From: JAABRB01 sp041617635
Lineage (GTDB): Bacteria; Pseudomonadota; Gammaproteobacteria; Burkholderiales; SG8-39
Direction of reading: 5' to 3'
Length of the DNA stretch: 64,000 nt
Assembly (NCBI GenBank): GCA_041617635.1
Contig: JBFJOO010000005.1
Span: 1-64,000 of the forward strand
The translations under genes were made by a program, and so were the position numbers. Below are positions 34,974 through 43,408 of the stretch, one piece after another. Position 1 is the first letter of the stretch; each line of letters begins with the position of its first letter. The notes below the pieces were generated by a model, which was given only the letters and a program-made list of their open reading frames with translations, was not told the DNA's origin and made no database searches.

Positions 34974-34982
34974 CGGCCCCCG

Positions 34983-35004
34983 GGGGACCGCCTCGCCGGT
35001 CCCC
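34983..35004 (+). terminator. GC-rich hairpin after metG
   Basis: An 8-bp stem (GGGGACCG/CGGTCCCC) with a 6-nt loop starts 9 bp after the metG stop and lies between convergent genes. There is no T-run, so termination strength is uncertain. Confidence 0.45.
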
Positions 35005-35037
35005 AACCTCCGCCGCGGCGGGGATTCGGTGCGCCGA

Positions 35038-35253
35038 CTAGGCGCTCTTGCGCCGTTTGCCGGGTGCGGGCGCGCCCGTGCGCGGCACGTTGGTCTGCGT
35101 CTTCCAAGTCACGCCATGCGCCGTGAGGTATTCGCGGATCAGCTGCCGCACGACCTGGGAGGGCGTCAGGTCCTGGGCGGCGCAGAGTCTCTCGAGCGCA
35201 CGTTTCTTGGCCGGGTCGACGAGGATCGTCAGGCGCGCGGTCTTGGTTTCCAT
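35038..35253 (-). CDS. Ribbon-helix-helix DNA-binding protein
   Basis: 71-aa putative repressor. METKTARLTILVDPAKKRAL forms the N-terminal beta strand and start of helix 1, then LERLCAAQDLTPSQVVRQLI gives the helix-turn-helix typical of CopG/Arc-type proteins; the tail is basic (APGKRRKS). The ATG at 35253 is chosen because the fold begins at once. Divergent from the hydrogenase-4-like operon across a shared AT-rich promoter region, so it is a plausible regulator of that operon and of itself. No toxin gene is next to it. Confidence 0.75.
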   Translation of the reverse strand: METKTARLTILVDPAKKRALERLCAAQDLTPSQVVRQLIREYLTAHGVTWKTQTNVPRTGAPAPGKRRKSA

Positions 35254-35284
35254 GGACGACAGCTCCGAAGGGCTGCGAGGGTTA

Positions 35285-35317
35285 TGCACATGAGATGTTA
35301 ACTTCATTATAATCATG
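35285..35317 (+). promoter_or_regulatory. Putative sigma-70 promoter of the hydrogenase-4-like operon
   Basis: A perfect TATAAT at 35308-35313 lies 17 bp after TGCACA (35285-35290, four of six matches to TTGACA), about 85 bp before the hyfB start. The local sequence is unusually AT-rich. On the other strand TATAAT also reads at 35311-35306 towards the ribbon-helix-helix gene. CATGA/TCATG half-sites at 35289-35293 and 35313-35317 flank the element and could be an operator. Confidence 0.5.
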
Positions 35318-35399
35318 CCGCCCATTTCCCGCCAACCCGGACCTGCATGTACCGCGCACCCGCCAGGACGCACTCGAGTCGGCAGACCACGGCCCGGCG

Positions 35400-37460
35400 G
35401 TGCCCCTGTTCATGCCGCCCGCCGGGGCGTCACCCGTGATCCCCACGCCGCTTTCCGGCGCCTTGGCCTGCGTGGTCGTGTGGCTCGTGCTGGGCGGTCT
35501 GTCGCTGGTCCCGACCGCCGCCGCAACGTTCGCCCGCCACGCGGCCTTCCCGCTCGGCGCGCTCACCGGCCTCGCACTGGCGATCTTCGGCCTATATGCC
35601 GTCTGGGAGCCGGCCGCGAGCGCGACCCTGGTGCTCGGCCTGCCGGACCTGCCGTTTCACGTCCGGATCGACCCGCTCGCCGGTTTCTTCCTGTTCCTGC
35701 TCGGCGTGGTCTCGGCCGGCATCTCGATCTATGCCGCGGGCCATTTTCGCGGCGAGGCGCCCGACCGGCTCGCGCTGATCGGGATGCAGTACTTCGTCTT
35801 CCTCGCGAGCATGGCGCTGGTCGTCCTTGCCGACGACGCCTACCTCTTCATGGTCGCATGGGAGACGATGGCGCTGGCGTCGTACTTTCTCGTCACGACC
35901 GACCACCACCAGAGCACGATCCGCAGCGCGGGATTCCTGTACCTGCTCATCGCGCACCTTGGCGCGATCGCGATCCTGCTTTGCTTCGGCATCCTGCACG
36001 CGGGCAAGGGCGATTACTCCTTCGCCGCGTTGCGCGCGACCGAGCTGACGCCCTGGTGGGCAACCATGGCCTTTCTGCTCGCCTTCTTCGGCTTCGGCGC
36101 GAAGGCGGGGATGATCCCCTTGCATGCGTGGCTCCCGGAAGCGCATCCGGCGGCGCCATCACCGGTTTCCGCGCTGATGAGCGGCGTCATGATCAAGACC
36201 GCCATCTACGGGATGGTGCGCGTGATCTTCGATCTCATCGGCGCCGTGCGCTGGGAATGGGGGGTGGTCGTCCTCGTGGTCGCGGCGGGCACGACGCTAT
36301 TCGGCGTCCTCTACGCCCTCATGCAGCATGACCTCAAGCGGCTGCTCGCCTATCACTCGGTCGAGAACATCGGCATCATCCTCCTCGGATTGGGCATGTC
36401 GATGGTGTTCATCGGGTTCGGGCACCCGGTGGCGGGCGCGCTCGGGCTGGTCGCGGCCCTGTACCACACGCTCAATCACGCGGTGTTCAAGGGGCTGCTC
36501 TTTCTCGGCGCCGGATCGATCCTGCACGCGCGCGGGCTGCGCGATCTGAACGACATGGGCGGCCTCGCCCGCGCGATGCCGAGAACCGCGCTTTGCTTCC
36601 TCATCGGCGCGCTCGCCATCTCGGCGCTTCCGCCGTTGAACGGCTTCGTGTCCGAGTGGCTGACCTTCCAGACCGCGCTCCAGGCTCCGATACTCGGACA
36701 CAGCGTCGTGCGGAGCATCCTGCCGCTTTTCGCGGCGACGCTCGCGCTCGCAGGCGCGCTCACCGCAATGTGCTTCGTGAAGGTGTACGGCATCGCGTTC
36801 CTCGGGCAGCCGCGCGAGCCGCGCCACCCGCTGCGTGATCCCGGAGCGCATCACCGTGGCGACGGCGGCCTCATGGAGCAAGTCGGGATGGCATGGCTTG
36901 CCACTGGCTGCATCGTTCTGGGCGTGTTTCCGGTCGCGATGCTGGCCGTGCTCAACCGCGTCACCACGTCGCTCATTGGAACGGGGCTCGCGGAGGATGC
37001 GCTCGCGGCCGGCTGGTTGTGGCTGGTGCCGACCACGACCGCGCAAGCGAGCTACAGCCCGGCGATCTTCCTGGTCGTCATCGTGGGCGTGGTCATGCTG
37101 ACCGCGCTGCTCGTTCACCGCCTCTACCACGGCCGGGTGCGACGCGCGCCGCCCTGGGATTGCGGCTTTCCCGAGCAGACGCCCCGCATGCAGGACACGG
37201 CCGACGCCTTCGGCCAGCCGATCCGCCACGTCTTCGGGCCGGTCTACCAGATGACGCGCAGCCTTCCCGGTCCCGACGATGCGTCGCCCCGCTATGTCCT
37301 GAAGATCGAGGATCGGCACTGGTACTGGATCTATCTCCCGGTGGCGCGCCTTGCGGACTTCGTTTCGGCCAAGGTATCGCTTCTGCAGCAGGGGCGCGTC
37401 AGCTTCTATCTGCTCTACAGCTTCCTCACCCTGATAGCGCTGCTGGTGTTCGTCGCATGA
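35400..37460 (+). CDS. hyfB: Hydrogenase-4 component B-like antiporter subunit
   Basis: 686-aa inner-membrane subunit of the NuoL/MrpA antiporter family, HyfB/HycC type, with about 15-16 helices. Conserved helix-5 and helix-7 charges are visible: LFMVAWETMALASYFLVTTD with Glu, and GFGAKAGMIPLHAWLPEAHP with the proton-path Lys; LKRLLAYHSVENIGII follows. Start is GTG 35400, with ATG 35412 as an alternative. Its stop overlaps hyfC (ATGA). It should couple electron flow to ion pumping. Confidence 0.88.
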   Translation: MPLFMPPAGASPVIPTPLSGALACVVVWLVLGGLSLVPTAAATFARHAAFPLGALTGLALAIFGLYAVWEPAASATLVLGLPDLPFHVRIDPLAGFFLFLLGVVSAGISIYAAGHFRGEAPDRLALIGMQYFVFLASMALVVLADDAYLFMVAWETMALASYFLVTTDHHQSTIRSAGFLYLLIAHLGAIAILLCFGILHAGKGDYSFAALRATELTPWWATMAFLLAFFGFGAKAGMIPLHAWLPEAHPAAPSPVSALMSGVMIKTAIYGMVRVIFDLIGAVRWEWGVVVLVVAAGTTLFGVLYALMQHDLKRLLAYHSVENIGIILLGLGMSMVFIGFGHPVAGALGLVAALYHTLNHAVFKGLLFLGAGSILHARGLRDLNDMGGLARAMPRTALCFLIGALAISALPPLNGFVSEWLTFQTALQAPILGHSVVRSILPLFAATLALAGALTAMCFVKVYGIAFLGQPREPRHPLRDPGAHHRGDGGLMEQVGMAWLATGCIVLGVFPVAMLAVLNRVTTSLIGTGLAEDALAAGWLWLVPTTTAQASYSPAIFLVVIVGVVMLTALLVHRLYHGRVRRAPPWDCGFPEQTPRMQDTADAFGQPIRHVFGPVYQMTRSLPGPDDASPRYVLKIEDRHWYWIYLPVARLADFVSAKVSLLQQGRVSFYLLYSFLTLIALLVFVA

Positions 37461-38407
37461 GCCAGGCCCCCGCAATCGCTTTCCAGATCGTTCAGTCGAT
37501 CCTCGTGGTGCTCGCCGCGCCGCTGCTCACGGGATGGGTCAATCAGTGCCGGGCCTGGCTCCAGAACCGCTCCGCGCCTTCGATCCTGCTCCCCTACTAC
37601 ACGCTCGCAAAGCTCTTCCACAAGGACGCGGTGATCGCCGAGCACGCATCCCCGCTCTTTCGCCTGACGCCGTACATCCTCTTCGGCTGCATGTGGCTCG
37701 CCGCGGGCATCGTCCCGGTGCTCGCGACCGCGCTGCCGTTCGCGCCGGCGGCGGACATCATCGCGCTCGTCGCGGTCTTCGCGCTCGCGCGCGTGTTCGC
37801 CGCCCTCGCCGCGATGGACATCGGGACCTCGTTCGGCGGTCTCGGCGCGCGCCGCGAGATGCTGATCGGCTTCCTCGCCGAGCCGGCGATGCTGATGACG
37901 CTGTTCACCGCCGCATTCATCAGCGGCTCCACTCAGCTCACCACCATCGTCGATGCGCTCGCGCACCGGGAACTCCTGATCCAGCCGAGCCTCGCCTTCG
38001 CGGCAGTTGCCTTCCTGATGGTTCTGCTTGCGGAGAACGCCCGTATTCCGGTGGACAACCCGACCACCCATCTCGAGCTGACCATGGTGCACGAAGCGAT
38101 GATCCTCGAGTACTCCGCACGCCACCTGGCCCTCATCGAGTGGGGCGCAGCGATCAAGCTCTTTGCGTACATGACCATCGGTTTTGCGCTGTTCGCGCCC
38201 TGGGGAATCGCCTCCGCCGGCGACTGGGCCGGTCTGCCGCTCGCCATGGCTGCGCTGGTGGCGAAGCTTGCCATTGCCGGCGCGGGGCTCGCGCTGATCG
38301 AAGCCGTCTCGGCGAAGTTCCGGCTGTTCCGCGCACCCGAGTTCCTGTCCACCGCGTTCCTGCTCGCTGTGCTCGGAATGCTCACCCATTTCCTCCTGCA
38401 GGGCTGA
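37457..38407 (+). CDS. hyfC: Hydrogenase-4 component C-like (NuoH family)
   Basis: 316-aa membrane subunit, NuoH/HyfC family, about eight helices. It links the soluble arm to the antiporter subunits. Signatures: LLTGWVNQCRAWLQNRSAPS, LPYYTLAKLFHKDAV, MDIGTSFGGLGARREMLIGF, and ENARIPVDNPTTHLELTMVHE carrying the acidic residues of the family. Start ATG 37457 overlaps the hyfB stop. Confidence 0.9.
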   Translation: MSQAPAIAFQIVQSILVVLAAPLLTGWVNQCRAWLQNRSAPSILLPYYTLAKLFHKDAVIAEHASPLFRLTPYILFGCMWLAAGIVPVLATALPFAPAADIIALVAVFALARVFAALAAMDIGTSFGGLGARREMLIGFLAEPAMLMTLFTAAFISGSTQLTTIVDALAHRELLIQPSLAFAAVAFLMVLLAENARIPVDNPTTHLELTMVHEAMILEYSARHLALIEWGAAIKLFAYMTIGFALFAPWGIASAGDWAGLPLAMAALVAKLAIAGAGLALIEAVSAKFRLFRAPEFLSTAFLLAVLGMLTHFLLQG

Positions 38408-38408
38408 G

Positions 38409-39071
38409 ATGGACGCGTCGCTCTCCGGCCAGATCGTCAACCTGCTCGCGGCGTTTCTGCTGCTCATCGCGTTCGCCATGCTCTCGCAGCGGCGCGTTCT
38501 CAGCCTGGTGCGGCTGTTCGCCTGGCAAGGCGCCGCGCTCGCCCTCGCGACGCTGCTGGTCGCCCATAGCACTGACCAGACACACCTCTACTTCTCCGCC
38601 GCGCTCACAGTCGCGCTCAAGGTGATTCTGATTCCCTGGGTCCTGCATCGCCTGATCACACGACTGGATGTCCGCTGGGACGTCGAGACGCTCCTCAACA
38701 TTCCGACCACGATGCTGGCCGGGATCGCGCTCGTGATCTTCGCGTTCGCGCTCGCCACGCCGATCTCGGAGATGGCGAACACCCTCACGCGCACCACGCT
38801 CGGGATCGCGCTCGCGAGCGTGCTGCTCTCCTTCCTGATGATGATCGTGCGCCGCAAGGCGATCCCGCAGGTGATCGGCTTCCTCGCGCTCGAGAACGGC
38901 CTTTTCTTCGCCGCCACCAGCGCAACGTACGGGATGCCGCTCATCGTCGAGCTGGGTGTCGCCCTGGACGTGCTGGTCGGCACGTTCATCTTCGGCATCT
39001 TCTTCTTCCACATCCGCGAGCAGTTCGACAGCCTCGACATCCGTCACATGGAAAAGCTCAAGGAAGACTGA
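38409..39071 (+). CDS. hyfE: Hydrogenase-4 component E-like (NuoK-type)
   Basis: 220-aa membrane subunit with about seven helices, HyfE family, whose C-terminal half resembles NuoK/MrpC (FLALENGLFFAATSATYGMPLIVELGVALDVLV contains the conserved membrane Glu residues). It begins 1 bp after hyfC and ends directly against hyfF. Confidence 0.88.
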   Translation: MDASLSGQIVNLLAAFLLLIAFAMLSQRRVLSLVRLFAWQGAALALATLLVAHSTDQTHLYFSAALTVALKVILIPWVLHRLITRLDVRWDVETLLNIPTTMLAGIALVIFAFALATPISEMANTLTRTTLGIALASVLLSFLMMIVRRKAIPQVIGFLALENGLFFAATSATYGMPLIVELGVALDVLVGTFIFGIFFFHIREQFDSLDIRHMEKLKED

Positions 39072-40520
39072 GTGGAGATCCTCGCCGTCCTCGCGATTCC
39101 GCTCCTCGGGGGCATCGCGCTCGGTGCCTTCGGACACCGGCGCTGGGCGCCCGAACTGAACGCGCTCATGAGCTTCGCGACGTTCCTCGCGGCCGCGGCG
39201 CTGACGGCGCGCGTGATCGCGGACGGTCCGATGACGGCCCTCGAGGAGCAGTTCTTCGTCGATCCGTTCAACGTGTTCCTGGTCGCGCTCACCGCGTTCG
39301 TCGGGTTCACGACCGCGCTTTTCTCGCGGCCGTACATGCGCACCGAGGAGCACGCCGGCCGGCTGAGCGCCGGGCGCCTGCGCCTCTATCACGGCATGTA
39401 CCAGCTCTTCAGCTTCACCATGCTGCTCACCCTCCTCACCAACAACGTCGGCATCCTGTGGGTCGCGATGGAGGGCGCGACGCTATCGACGGTCCTGCTG
39501 GTGAGCCTCTACCGCACGCCGCAGAGCCTCGAGGCGGCCTGGAAATACTTCATCCTGTGCGGCGTCGGGCTCGCGCAGGCCCTGTTCGGCACGATCCTCC
39601 TCTACTTCGCGGCCGAGAAGGTGCTCGGGCCCGGCGGTACTGCATTGCTGTGGACGCACCTGCACGAGGTCCGTGGTGAGCTGGAACCGACGGTGGTGTC
39701 GCTCGCGTTCGTGTTTCTGCTCGTCGGCTACGGTACCAAGGTGGGCCTCGTGCCACTGCACAACTGGCTGCCCGACGCGCATGCCGAGGGCCCGACCCCG
39801 GTCTCCGCCGTCCTCTCGGGGCTTCTCTTGAACGTCGCGCTCTACGCCGTCGTGCGCACGAAGGTGCTGGTCGACGGCGCGCTGGGGACGGGGTTCTCCG
39901 GCAACCTGATGATGGGTTTCGGACTGCTTTCGGTGGTCGTCGCGGCGTTCTTCCTGTCGCGCCAGCGGGACATCAAGCGCATGTTCGCGTACTCGTCGAT
40001 CGAGCACATGGGCATCATGACGTTCGCTTTCGGAATGGGCGGACCGGTCGCCGCATTCGCGGGACTGCTGCACATGACGGTGCATTCCCTCACCAAGTCG
40101 GCGATCTTCTTCACGGTGGGCCACGCCGCGCACGCCACCGGCACGCAGAGCATGGATGCCATCCGCGGATTGATCCGGCAGAGCCCGACGATCGGGTGGG
40201 GGCTGGCCATCGGCAGCCTCGCCATTCTGGGAATGCCGCCCTTCGGCGTGTTCACGAGCGAGTTCATGGTGCTCACGACAGCGATGCACGAGCACACCTG
40301 GGCGACTCCGTTCCTGCTCGTCGCGCTCGGCGTCGCGTTCGCCGCCGTGTTCGGCAAGGTGCAGCCGATGGTCTTCGGCGAGACGACCGCCCGGCCGCTG
40401 CCGCATCCGCCGGCGCTCGTGCCCGTGTTCGTGCATCTGGCAATCGTGCTGATGCTGGGCCTGTACATCCCGCCCTATCTCGCGGACTGGTATCGGCAGG
40501 CCGCCGCCCTTATCGGCTGA
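39072..40520 (+). CDS. hyfF: Hydrogenase-4 component F-like antiporter subunit
   Basis: 482-aa NuoN/NuoM/MrpD-type antiporter subunit, about 14 helices, starting at GTG 39072 immediately after the hyfE stop. Key charged helix features: LWVAMEGATLSTVLLVSLYR and GYGTKVGLVPLHNWLPDAHAEGP, with IKRMFAYSSIEHMGIM later. A second ion-pumping module beside hyfB. HyfD is absent from the cluster. Confidence 0.88.
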   Translation: MEILAVLAIPLLGGIALGAFGHRRWAPELNALMSFATFLAAAALTARVIADGPMTALEEQFFVDPFNVFLVALTAFVGFTTALFSRPYMRTEEHAGRLSAGRLRLYHGMYQLFSFTMLLTLLTNNVGILWVAMEGATLSTVLLVSLYRTPQSLEAAWKYFILCGVGLAQALFGTILLYFAAEKVLGPGGTALLWTHLHEVRGELEPTVVSLAFVFLLVGYGTKVGLVPLHNWLPDAHAEGPTPVSAVLSGLLLNVALYAVVRTKVLVDGALGTGFSGNLMMGFGLLSVVVAAFFLSRQRDIKRMFAYSSIEHMGIMTFAFGMGGPVAAFAGLLHMTVHSLTKSAIFFTVGHAAHATGTQSMDAIRGLIRQSPTIGWGLAIGSLAILGMPPFGVFTSEFMVLTTAMHEHTWATPFLLVALGVAFAAVFGKVQPMVFGETTARPLPHPPALVPVFVHLAIVLMLGLYIPPYLADWYRQAAALIG

Positions 40521-40530
40521 GAGGATTCAT

Positions 40531-42078
40531 ATGGTCGACCCAGGGCTACTCGCCGCCGCCAACCGCATACCGGGTGCTATCCCGGCGTACCGCGCGCGCA
40601 TCGATCCAGCCGCGCTGCGTGCGGCTTGCGACACGGCGCGTGCGGACGGTGCGCGGCTGGTGGCATTGTGGGGAAGCGACGAGACGACGCGCGCTGCCGG
40701 CTTCGCGTTGCACGTCGCCCTCGCGCTCCCTGCCGGGCTCTTGTGGATCACGGTGCCGCTCGCGGCCGAACACCCGCGCTATCCGGGCATCGCCGATCTC
40801 TTTCCATCCGCCAGCCGCATGCAGCGCGCCGCCTATGATCTCCTCGGCATTCACGCCGACGAAAGCTCGGACCACCGCAAGTGGCTCCGCCACGGAGCCT
40901 GGCCGGGCGGGACGTTTCCGCTGCGCAAGAGCTTCGACGCCGCAAGCCGGTTCCCGTTGACGGAGGACCGCTATCCGTTCGTCAAGGTCGAGGGCGAGGG
41001 CGTGCACGAGATTCCGGTCGGACCGGTGCATGCGGGAACGATCGAGCCGGGACACTTCCGTTTCTCGATCGTGGGGGAGAAGATCCTCCGGCTCGAGGAG
41101 CGGCTCGGCTATAAGCACAAGGGCATCGAGAAGCGCTTCGAGGCTATGACCCTCGTCGAAGGGGCCCGCCTCGCGGGACGGGTCAGCGGCGATTCGACGG
41201 TCGCGTTCGCCTGGGCATACGCGATGGCCGTCGAAGGTGCGTGCGGCACGAGCGTGCCGCCGCGCGCCGCCGCGCTGCGCGGCTGCCTCCTCGAGCTGGA
41301 GCGGATCGCCAATCATCTCGGCGATCTCGGCTACCTCGGCAACGACGTGTCGCTCTCCTTCGGGTTCTTCCAGTTCTGGCGGCTCAAGGAGGATCTGCTG
41401 CGCGTGAACGCGCAAGTGTTCGGCCATCGTTACCTGATGGATCGGGTCGTTCCGGGCGGCGTCGCGTGCGATCTCGCGGCCGGAGACCCGGCGCGCATCG
41501 TGGCGATCCTCGGCCGCATCGAGTCCGAGGTGCGCGCGCTCCGCGCGATCTATGACGAGCACGCCGGCGTGCAGGACCGTTTCATGACGACCGGAGAGAT
41601 CTCCGGTGATCTGGCGGTACAAATGGGCCTCACCGGCCTGTCCGCCCGCGCCAGCGGCATCCGCCGCGACTTGCGAGTGGACCACCCGATCGCCCCTTAC
41701 GACACGACGCCGGTTCGCATCGCCACCCGGGAGGCCGGTGACGTCGCCGCGCGCGTCGCCGTGCGGTTCGACGAGCTGTTCGAGTCGGCGCGCGTTTTGC
41801 GCATGTTGCTCGACCGGCTGCCGGATGGGCCGATCCGGGTGGATGTTGCGCACCCCGCCCCCGGCAGAACCGGTGTCGGCTGGGTGGAGGGCTGGCGCGG
41901 CGAGGTGCTGGTCGCGCTCGATGCGGCGGAGGGTGGGCGCATCCATCGATTGCACCCGCACGATCCCTCCTGGCAGAACTGGCCGCTCCTCGAGCGCGCA
42001 GTGCTCGGCAACATCGTCCCGGACTTCCCTCTGATCAACAAGTCCTTCAATCTGTCCTATTCGGGTCCGGACCTCTGA
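40531..42078 (+). CDS. hyfG: Hydrogenase-4 large-subunit-like protein lacking NiFe cysteines
   Basis: 515-aa fusion of a NuoC-like N-terminal part (about 1-150) and a NuoD/NiFe large-subunit-like part. The fold is clear: VEGEGVHEIPVGPVHAGTIE, RLEERLGYKHKGIEKRFE, LELERIANHLGDLGYLGNDV. Hydrogenases need CxxC near the first site and a C-terminal DPCxxC. Here the first region reads LAGRVSGDSTVAFAW (about 214-228) and the protein ends NLSYSGPDL, with no cysteine at either. It therefore cannot bind a NiFe centre and is probably not a hydrogenase; it fits the Ehr class. RBS GAGAGGA precedes the ATG. Confidence 0.88.
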   Translation: MVDPGLLAAANRIPGAIPAYRARIDPAALRAACDTARADGARLVALWGSDETTRAAGFALHVALALPAGLLWITVPLAAEHPRYPGIADLFPSASRMQRAAYDLLGIHADESSDHRKWLRHGAWPGGTFPLRKSFDAASRFPLTEDRYPFVKVEGEGVHEIPVGPVHAGTIEPGHFRFSIVGEKILRLEERLGYKHKGIEKRFEAMTLVEGARLAGRVSGDSTVAFAWAYAMAVEGACGTSVPPRAAALRGCLLELERIANHLGDLGYLGNDVSLSFGFFQFWRLKEDLLRVNAQVFGHRYLMDRVVPGGVACDLAAGDPARIVAILGRIESEVRALRAIYDEHAGVQDRFMTTGEISGDLAVQMGLTGLSARASGIRRDLRVDHPIAPYDTTPVRIATREAGDVAARVAVRFDELFESARVLRMLLDRLPDGPIRVDVAHPAPGRTGVGWVEGWRGEVLVALDAAEGGRIHRLHPHDPSWQNWPLLERAVLGNIVPDFPLINKSFNLSYSGPDL

Positions 42079-42080
42079 CC

Positions 42081-42596
42081 ATGTACCAGCTATTGAAACA
42101 GATCGCGAAGACCGGCATCAAGACCGAGGCACCGCCGGCCGCGGACGAGCGACTGCGCGTCCTCGCGCGCGAGCTCGATGGAGTCGCGCTCAAGCACTTC
42201 GGCCGCGCGCTCGCCATCCGGCACGTCGACGCGGGATCGTGCAACGGCTGCGAGCTGGAGATCCACGCGACGAACAGCCCCTACTACAACCTGGAGCGCC
42301 TCGGTATCAGGTTCGTGGCCAGCCCGCGCCACGCCGACTTGCTGCTGGTGACGGGCCCGGTGTCGCGCAACATGGAAGAGGCGCTGCGGCGCACCTTCGA
42401 TGCGACCCCCGATCCGAAGCTGGTCGTCGCGATCGGCGACTGCGGCTGCGACGGCGGAATCTTCGGCGAGAGCTACGCGAGCTGCGGGCGGGTCGCCAAC
42501 GTCATCCCGGTGGATGTCGCCGTCCCCGGCTGCCCGCCATCGCCGCTCGCCATCATGCAGGGCATCCTCACCGCCGTCGCATCGCGCCCGAAGTGA
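42081..42596 (+). CDS. hyfI: Hydrogenase-4 component I-like (NuoB family) iron-sulfur subunit
   Basis: 171-aa NuoB/HycG/HyfI-type subunit carrying the proximal [4Fe-4S] cluster. Ligands: C54 and C57 in DAGSCNGCELE (the CxxC form typical of group 4 hydrogenase-like complexes, rather than the CC of NuoB), a cysteine in AIGDCGCDGG, and the last in VPGCPPSPLAIMQG. Begins 2 bp after hyfG and ends the operon. No HyfA- or HyfH-like ferredoxin subunit is present, so the input electron carrier is unclear. Confidence 0.9.
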   Translation: MYQLLKQIAKTGIKTEAPPAADERLRVLARELDGVALKHFGRALAIRHVDAGSCNGCELEIHATNSPYYNLERLGIRFVASPRHADLLLVTGPVSRNMEEALRRTFDATPDPKLVVAIGDCGCDGGIFGESYASCGRVANVIPVDVAVPGCPPSPLAIMQGILTAVASRPK

Positions 42597-42611
42597 CGCG
42601 GCGCGCGCCGG

Positions 42612-43046
42612 TCATGGCTTGATGTAGGCGTACCCTTCGGCCTGCTGCAGGCGCCCGATTTCCGCAACGCCCGACCGGACGAAACCCGCCTGCTCGACGA
42701 ACTGGTCGCGCCTGAGGTTTCGCTCGCGCAGCGTGATCTCGCAAACGACGAACTTCACGTCCTGGAGCTCGAGCTCCTCGATCGCGCTCCGGTATGCGTT
42801 GCCGCGCGGCGTCTGCGCGCCCTTCATCAGGAAATCGATTCCGGCTGCGTGGGTGACGACGACGATCTTCACCTGCGGGTCGGCCTCGAGATGGTTGCGG
42901 ATGAACTGCAGCCCGCGGGCCGGCTGCTCGCCGGCCTCGCCGAAATGGTAGACGACTCGATTGGGGCGCTCGGCGCCCGGCGTGCTCGCGCCCAAGGCGA
43001 GCAACCCTGCGATCAAGGCGAATGCGATCGATGCCATGCGAGTCAT
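42612..43046 (-). CDS. Exported DsrE-like protein (1)
   Basis: 144 aa. Signal peptide (MTRMASIAFALIAGLLALGAS) then a DsrE/YchN-like alpha-beta domain: RVVYHFGEAGEQPARGLQF, QVKIVVVTHAAGIDFLM, IEELELQDVKFVVCEITL, ending IGRLQQAEGYAYIKP. One cysteine in VVCEITLRERNL sits where DsrE-like proteins often carry a sulfur-binding Cys. Convergent with hyfI. It may belong functionally with the binding protein and second DsrE-like protein on the same strand upstream. Confidence 0.8.
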   Translation of the reverse strand: MTRMASIAFALIAGLLALGASTPGAERPNRVVYHFGEAGEQPARGLQFIRNHLEADPQVKIVVVTHAAGIDFLMKGAQTPRGNAYRSAIEELELQDVKFVVCEITLRERNLRRDQFVEQAGFVRSGVAEIGRLQQAEGYAYIKP

Positions 43047-43138
43047 AGCGGATTCTCCGTGGCGGACAGCAGATCGGACATTCCGTGACCGCTGCGCGCG
43101 CGTAAAATCGTGCTGCGCTCGCCCGGGGTCCGGAATCG

Positions 43139-43408
43139 ATGCCAAAGCATCTCAAGATCAGCGGTCTGGTTCAAGGGGTCGGGTATCGCGACGCGATGTG
43201 TCGCGAGGCCGACCGGCATGGCGTCACCGGATGGGTGCGCAATTGCCGTGACGGGACCGTCGAGGCGGTGGTCGACGGCGCGCCGGGCGCCGTCGAGACG
43301 ATCATAGGGTGGGCGCGTCGCGGGCCGCCCGCCGCGCGCGTGGCGGAGGTGGTCGTCGGCGAAGCGTCGGGGCGCTTCACCGATTTCCAATGGCGACGGA
43401 CCGAATGA
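43139..43408 (+). CDS. acyP: Acylphosphatase
   Basis: 89-aa acylphosphatase, hydrolysing carboxyl-phosphate bonds. Motif 1 GLVQGVGYRDAM carries the phosphate-binding Arg; motif 2 GWVRNCRDGTVEA carries the catalytic Asn. It is on the opposite strand to its neighbours, and its TGA stop directly touches the stop of the convergent binding-protein gene (TGATCA across the junction). Confidence 0.92.
   Translation: MPKHLKISGLVQGVGYRDAMCREADRHGVTGWVRNCRDGTVEAVVDGAPGAVETIIGWARRGPPAARVAEVVVGEASGRFTDFQWRRTE

Noticed and set aside
35038..35253. Toxin-antitoxin locus
   Set aside because: The ribbon-helix-helix protein resembles an antitoxin, but no small toxin gene adjoins it on the same strand.
35400..42596. 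Energy-converting NiFe hydrogenase
   Set aside because: The large subunit lacks all nickel-binding cysteines, and no hyp maturation genes are nearby.
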